37,339 bases of DNA, taken from Actinomycetota bacterium. GTDB taxonomy: Bacteria; Armatimonadota; SYMT01. Positions 33,426-37,339 of this stretch are shown here, in pieces. Location of the stretch: positions 1 to 37,339 of the forward strand of contig SYKE01000192.1 in NCBI GenBank assembly GCA_005798285.1, in the 5' to 3' direction. The position numbers were made by a program, and so were the translations under genes. The notes under the pieces were generated by a model, which saw nothing but the letters and a program-made list of their open reading frames with translations, searched no databases and was not told where the DNA came from. Position 1 is the stretch's first letter; each line of letters starts with the position of its first letter.

Positions 33426-35041
33426 GTTCGGGACAACCCCTCTTCGGTCCACCCAGCTTCGCCCGCGTTGCCGGAGGTCTGTGGATCTGGCTGTACCCCA
33501 TGTTGGGCGCCGCTGCGATTGCAGTGGCGACCCACCCCTTCACGCTTTCCCAACTCGGATGGGTGGCCACACTCCCGCTTTTCTACGCGTGGATCCGCAC
33601 CATGGGAGACGCGCGCCACGGCGCCGGTCGGCGGGCATTCGCATCGGGGTTCTGGTTCGGGTTCGTGCTGCTGCTGGCGATCGCGCCGTGGTTCGCCGGC
33701 TTCAGCCCGGCTGGTTACCCGGTGGGCGCCGTCTGCTGGGGAGTACTGTTCGGCGGTTCCGGCGTTGTCCTGCGGCTCATCCTTCGGCGCATTTCGGCAA
33801 TCTGGGTGGCCCCGTGTCTCGCATCAGCGTGGATCCTGCTGGAGTGGGTTCGGTCCATCGGCACCCTGGTCTTCCCCTGGGCGGTGCTGTCGGTTACCCA
33901 GTTCTCAAACCTGCCGGTCCTCCAACTCCTGGATCTGACGGGCGCGTTTGGGCTGAGCGGCTTGATGGCGCTGTTCGCGGCGGCGGCAGCGCAGGCATTG
34001 TGGGGATTGTCTGCGCCCAGAGTTGAGGAACCCGAGCGATCGAGCGATGCGCGGGTCTGGGGCGTCCGGTGGCTCACCGTAGCAGCCGTGATACTCGTAC
34101 TGGCGACCATTCGAGGAGTCTATATCCTGTCGCTGCCTCCCAGACCCGGCGAGTCTTTCGACGTGGCGATCGTACAGGCATCCGAGTCCCACCGGCCGTC
34201 TGGGATTGCGGTCGTCTGCATATCGCCGTTTGGAGATTACCTTCGCCTGACCCGAGATGCAGCGGAGGGGACTCCCGGCACCGGCGGAGTGCGGGACCGC
34301 CCGGACCTGATCGTCTGGGGCGAATGCGCGAGCGTGCCGGACATCGCACAAGATCGCGGCGCCCGCTCCGCCGTGGCAACGATGCTCGCCGGTTCCGAGG
34401 CACAGGCGTTGATTGGCAGCTTCGTCACCGACCCCGAGGACGGCCAGACGACTAACGCCGCCGTCCTCTTATCCAACGACGGCAACGTGCTGGACCGATA
34501 CGACAAGGTGATGATCGTCCCGTTCGGCGAGTACCTGCCGTGGAGGCCCTATCTCGGCTGGACCATCGCGCTGGGCATGCCCGAGGAGGACTTGCGTGCG
34601 GGCCCGGCGTTCCGGCCCGTGACCTGGAACCGGGGAAAGATCGGCGTCTGCATCTGCTTCGAGTCCGCATTTCCTCGAGTCACTCGGGCCCTGACTCGAA
34701 ACGGCGCCGACGTGCTTGCGATCCTGACGAGCGACGGATGGACCACTCGGGAACTGGCCGGCCTGCAGCACTACGCCTTCGCCTCGCTTCGTGCGGTAGA
34801 GACACGTCGGACCGTGATTCGGGCTGCAGTGACCGGCGAGTCCGCCGTGTTGGATCCTCAGGGTCGCGTGCTGGCGCGCCTGCCCATGTTCGAGAAAGGC
34901 GTGCTGCGCTCACCGGTCCGGCGATCGGACGAGCAATCGCTGTATGTGCGCCTGGGAGATTGGCCCCTGGTTCTGGGCGCCGCACTCCTGGTCGCTGCGA
35001 CCGTCACGGCGGTCCGCCCGCAGCGAACCCCCAGGGACTAG
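33422..35041 (+). CDS. lnt: Apolipoprotein N-acyltransferase
   Basis: A 539-residue inner-membrane enzyme that adds the third acyl chain to the N-terminal cysteine of lipoproteins. The first about 200 residues give six or so membrane helices ([23 protein letters not shown]-like [20 protein letters not shown]). The nitrilase-like domain follows with its Glu-Lys-Cys triad: E301 ([11 protein letters not shown]; the family usually has WPE), K362 ([16 protein letters not shown]) and C412 ([10 protein letters not shown]). A final helix ([16 protein letters not shown]) closes the protein. Its ATG overlaps the VWA stop, so it is coupled to that operon, and the first gene of the operon encodes a lipoprotein. 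Its TAG lies in a CTAG shared with the convergent hisB stop. Confidence 0.93.
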   Translation: MSSGQPLFGPPSFARVAGGLWIWLYPMLGAAAIAVATHPFTLSQLGWVATLPLFYAWIRTMGDARHGAGRRAFASGFWFGFVLLLAIAPWFAGFSPAGYPVGAVCWGVLFGGSGVVLRLILRRISAIWVAPCLASAWILLEWVRSIGTLVFPWAVLSVTQFSNLPVLQLLDLTGAFGLSGLMALFAAAAAQALWGLSAPRVEEPERSSDARVWGVRWLTVAAVILVLATIRGVYILSLPPRPGESFDVAIVQASESHRPSGIAVVCISPFGDYLRLTRDAAEGTPGTGGVRDRPDLIVWGECASVPDIAQDRGARSAVATMLAGSEAQALIGSFVTDPEDGQTTNAAVLLSNDGNVLDRYDKVMIVPFGEYLPWRPYLGWTIALGMPEEDLRAGPAFRPVTWNRGKIGVCICFESAFPRVTRALTRNGADVLAILTSDGWTTRELAGLQHYAFASLRAVETRRTVIRAAVTGESAVLDPQGRVLARLPMFEKGVLRSPVRRSDEQSLYVRLGDWPLVLGAALLVAATVTAVRPQRTPRD

Positions 35042-35625
35042 AGCATTTCCTTGGTGCTGGGAAGGCCGGTAACCCGGGGATCGCGAAGCGTGGCTGCGTC
35101 CAAAGCACGGGCAACGGCCTTGAATGCCGCTTCCACGATGTGATGGGCGTTCTCGCCGGACATTTGCCGGATGTGGAGCGTCATTCTCGCGTGGAGGCTG
35201 AATGCCCGAAAGAACTCGTGAGCCAGTTCGGCGTCGAACGACCCGATCTTTCGGTTTTTCACGTCGAGGTCGCAGGCCAGATAGGCCCGGCCACTGAGGT
35301 CCAACGCCGCCATCACGAGAGTCTCGTCCATGGGCAACAGAAACGAGCCATATCTCACGATGCCGCGTTTGTCGCCCACCGCCTGATCCAGCGCCATGCC
35401 GAGACAGATCCCCACATCCTCCACCGAGTGATGGTCATCGATGTGAGTGTCGCCGGCACAGCGTACCGTCAGATCGAAGAGCCCGTGCCTCGCGAAAAGC
35501 GTGAGCATGTGATCCAGAAAACCGACCCCCGTAGCGACATCGGCCTTTCCGCTGCCATCTATATTCAGCGAGAGGGAGATATCGGTCTCCGCCGTCTTGC
35601 GGGTCACACTCGACTGTCGAACCAT
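35038..35625 (-). CDS. hisB: Imidazoleglycerol-phosphate dehydratase
   Basis: A 195-residue monofunctional HisB, catalysing the dehydration of imidazoleglycerol phosphate to imidazoleacetol phosphate in histidine synthesis. Manganese-site motifs are [42 protein letters not shown] and [13 protein letters not shown], each present and intact. Length is normal. GAGGAAG seven nt before the ATG lies inside the end of the upstream gene. No other histidine genes are in the window; the gene instead sits 2 nt behind an enolase-superfamily gene. Convergent with lnt, sharing CTAG. Confidence 0.96.
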   Translation of the reverse strand: MVRQSSVTRKTAETDISLSLNIDGSGKADVATGVGFLDHMLTLFARHGLFDLTVRCAGDTHIDDHHSVEDVGICLGMALDQAVGDKRGIVRYGSFLLPMDETLVMAALDLSGRAYLACDLDVKNRKIGSFDAELAHEFFRAFSLHARMTLHIRQMSGENAHHIVEAAFKAVARALDAATLRDPRVTGLPSTKEML

Positions 35626-35627
35626 AT

Positions 35628-36881
35628 TCAGTCTTCCTCGTGGTACATCGGCTCAGCGCTACAGGAAACGAACAGCGCTTCGAACTCCGCGGACCCGTCA
35701 TCTTCCCACACCCGCAATCGGATTCCAGGGGTGAAACCCGGGCATCGGCCGAAGTAAAAGGCCTCGTGTCGCTGTTGCTCCCCGGAAAAACTCCAGCGAC
35801 CGCCGTCCGGATAGATCACCGTCGAAACCCGCCGAACCGCGGGAACAGCAGGCTGAGCGGCCAGTTCCGCGACCGCCTCGACATCGACGTCGACTCCAAG
35901 CCCAGGGGTGGTCGGCACATCGGCGTAGCCCGAGCGCACGGTGGGACCCTTGGCTACATCCCGCTCCCAGAGGTCGTGCGCCGCCAGGCTGCTCAGTTGG
36001 GCCATGGCGCACGTGGACGCCAGGTGGCTCACCCAGGCGGCCCGGAGTGCCGTCCCAACGGTCTGAATCCAGAACGGCCGGCGATGCTCGTTCAGGACGG
36101 CCGCAGTCGCCCGCACCCGATCCACATCGCTGCCCCCCAACACATAACCATCCGCAGAACCCGCGGCGAGTTGGCCGGGGCCGCTGAAGCCGGAGTCCCA
36201 ACCGGGTTCCGATACAACATGGCAGGCCCCGGCGGCATAGTGTGCGGCGATGGGAAGATCCAGCCTGCTACGAAGAGTCTGATAACCCTCGATGTCTCGC
36301 TGAGGAATGGGAGACTCGAAGCCCCCCACACAGGTGAACTCCTGGAGCCTTTTGAGGATCGGCAGCGCGAGTCTTGCCTCCTTCAAATGGCCATTGAAGT
36401 CCAGCCAGAGCTTGAAGCCCTCCGGAGCAACTGCCTGAGCCGCTTCCATTTGTTCCACGGGATCCCACCAGGGACGACACTTGAACTTGTAGACCCGGTA
36501 CCCCAGGGTGGCGGCGTGACAAACCTGATCAGCCAGGTTCTGTGGCGGAAGGTCGATGGTCCAGTACGCAAACGGGACTCGAGATCGCACCTGCGATCCC
36601 ATCAGGACGTGGGCCGGCTCGCCGAGGGCCTTTCCTACGGCATCGTAGCACGCCATTTGGACGCCGGTGTCCGCGCACGATCGGAGCGCTTGCATGGCGC
36701 TGCGCCCTTCCCACGTGCGGTCGTCCTTTCCACCGTCGCCCCAACCCACGGCGCCGTTGTCCAGCGTGACTTCGGTCAGGCGAACCGTACCCCCATGGGT
36801 CACTGCTCGGAGCATATGAGGCGCCACCCCTGATATGAAGCGCATCTCCAGTCCGAATGATCGAATGGATTGAATCCGCAT
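35628..36881 (-). CDS. Enolase-superfamily (mandelate racemase/muconate lactonising-like) enzyme
   Basis: A 417-residue protein with the N-terminal capping domain ([19 protein letters not shown]) and the TIM-barrel of the enolase superfamily, whose members abstract a proton next to a carboxylate. The KxK motif is YKFKCRP (K132, K134). The first metal ligand is D161 (WLDFNG) and the second E189 (GFESPIP). At the third barrel strand, where LPIAxDE normally gives the last Asp/Glu ligand, this protein reads LPIAAHY (H214, Y215). The C-terminal about 60 residues ([20 protein letters not shown] onward) form an extra beta segment. GGAAGG six nt before the ATG supports the start. It forms an apparent operon with hisB. 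The substrate is unknown. Confidence 0.82.
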   Translation of the reverse strand: MRIQSIRSFGLEMRFISGVAPHMLRAVTHGGTVRLTEVTLDNGAVGWGDGGKDDRTWEGRSAMQALRSCADTGVQMACYDAVGKALGEPAHVLMGSQVRSRVPFAYWTIDLPPQNLADQVCHAATLGYRVYKFKCRPWWDPVEQMEAAQAVAPEGFKLWLDFNGHLKEARLALPILKRLQEFTCVGGFESPIPQRDIEGYQTLRSRLDLPIAAHYAAGACHVVSEPGWDSGFSGPGQLAAGSADGYVLGGSDVDRVRATAAVLNEHRRPFWIQTVGTALRAAWVSHLASTCAMAQLSSLAAHDLWERDVAKGPTVRSGYADVPTTPGLGVDVDVEAVAELAAQPAVPAVRRVSTVIYPDGGRWSFSGEQQRHEAFYFGRCPGFTPGIRLRVWEDDGSAEFEALFVSCSAEPMYHEED

Positions 36882-37339
36882 CGGTTCCTTCCTCGCCAGA
36901 CAAGCCGTAGCGGCCCGTGCCTACAGTCTTCCGGAAGTTCTTCGGCGGTGGACGCAACACCTTGACCCGCGCTCCCCGCCGATGCCTCACTGTTGAGTTC
37001 GGGCTGAGTCGCTCCGATCTTGCCCTGCTGGAAACAGCCGGAGGAAGCCGCCTGGCGTCAAGAGAAACGGGCATTCACCGGTCAGTCGACCACCGGCCCC
37101 ATTCGCTCACCTCGCAACCTGCCGTCTGGAAGAGCACCGGATGGGGTGCGATTCAAGTGATGGGTAACTGGCTATAAGTTGAGTCGAAATGGATGTTAGT
37201 CCCTTGGAACCGCGGTCGTCTCTATGCGTATTGCAAGAGATCGGGCGCTCCAGTGGAGAGGCGATGTGCGCGAACCGCGAGCACTGCATCGGCGTTTGTG
37301 TCCCGCCAGTGCATTCCAGCCTTGTCAAGTCGTTCGGCC
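36882..37339. other. 458-bp region at the window end without a supportable gene
   Basis: Open frames here (36917-37177 plus, 37107-37328 minus) have no ribosome-binding site and no recognisable protein pattern. The minus-strand promoter of the enolase-superfamily/hisB pair must lie in the first part. The last 180 bp are somewhat richer in A+T and may be the upstream region of a gene beyond the edge. I see no tRNA or repeat. Confidence 0.5.

Noticed and set aside
33004-34026. Plus-strand frame of 340 codons across the VWA tail and the lnt start
   Set aside because: It is Arg/Pro-rich and out of frame with two well-supported genes that meet there by an ATGA overlap.
37100-37339. tRNA gene or start of a coding gene at the window end
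   Set aside because: No cloverleaf elements such as a GTTCGAATC-type T-loop are present, and no frame shows a start with a ribosome-binding site.

Overview
This is 37.3 kb of GC-rich bacterial chromosome (roughly 63% GC by eye), densely packed and with no recognisable RNA gene, phage, insertion sequence or CRISPR array. The gene content suggests an environmental bacterium of the Planctomycetota, Armatimonadota or Acidobacteriota type. The main reasons are tandem PSCyt/DUF1549/DUF1553 and DUF1501 genes, ThuA and PPC-domain secreted proteins, VWA/glutamine-amidotransferase-like envelope proteins, and a GalU variant. The phylum is inferred from gene content only. Lnt, lipoprotein, TolC and Tat-type signals point to a two-membrane envelope.

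Layout. 1-2.7 kb: the end of a molybdenum hydroxylase large subunit, a MoaD/ThiS-like sulfur carrier, and two tiny putative membrane ORFs. 2.7-5.7 kb: an UlaG-like metallo-beta-lactamase-fold hydrolase divergent from a TolC-family protein that is translationally coupled to a cupin. 5.8-9.3 kb: a secreted protein with STN-like folds, GalU and a mini zinc-ribbon protein on the minus strand, then a GHMP sugar kinase on the plus strand. 9.3-19.1 kb: a five-gene minus-strand operon, made of two cytochrome-type DUF1549/DUF1553 genes each followed by a Tat-exported DUF1501 gene, ending in a PPC-domain protein. 19.2-23.5 kb: ADP-ribosylglycohydrolase, ThuA-like protein, an orphan MraZ fused to a STAS-like domain, and MgtE. 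24.0-26.8 kb: a SpoIID/LytB-domain protein overlapping tail-to-tail with an N-acyl-D-amino-acid deacylase whose ribosome-binding site lies in a predicted hairpin. 26.9-35.0 kb: an ECF sigma factor and its large zinc-finger anti-sigma factor, divergent from an operon for an NHL-propeller lipoprotein, a double-VWA membrane protein and apolipoprotein N-acyltransferase. The lipoprotein gene has a perfect TATAAT box 6 nt before its ATG, which implies a leaderless mRNA. 35.0-36.9 kb: hisB behind an enolase-superfamily enzyme with a changed third metal-ligand position. The last 458 bp hold no gene I can support.

The most interesting items are the MraZ-STAS fusion, the divergent ECF/anti-sigma and lipoprotein/VWA/Lnt locus (anti-sigma with an STN-like periplasmic domain, leaderless target gene), the SD-sequestering hairpin before the D-aminoacylase, and the duplicated haem/DUF1501 operon. 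Several convergent gene pairs share their stop codons (TTAG, CTAG) or overlap by 65 bp.
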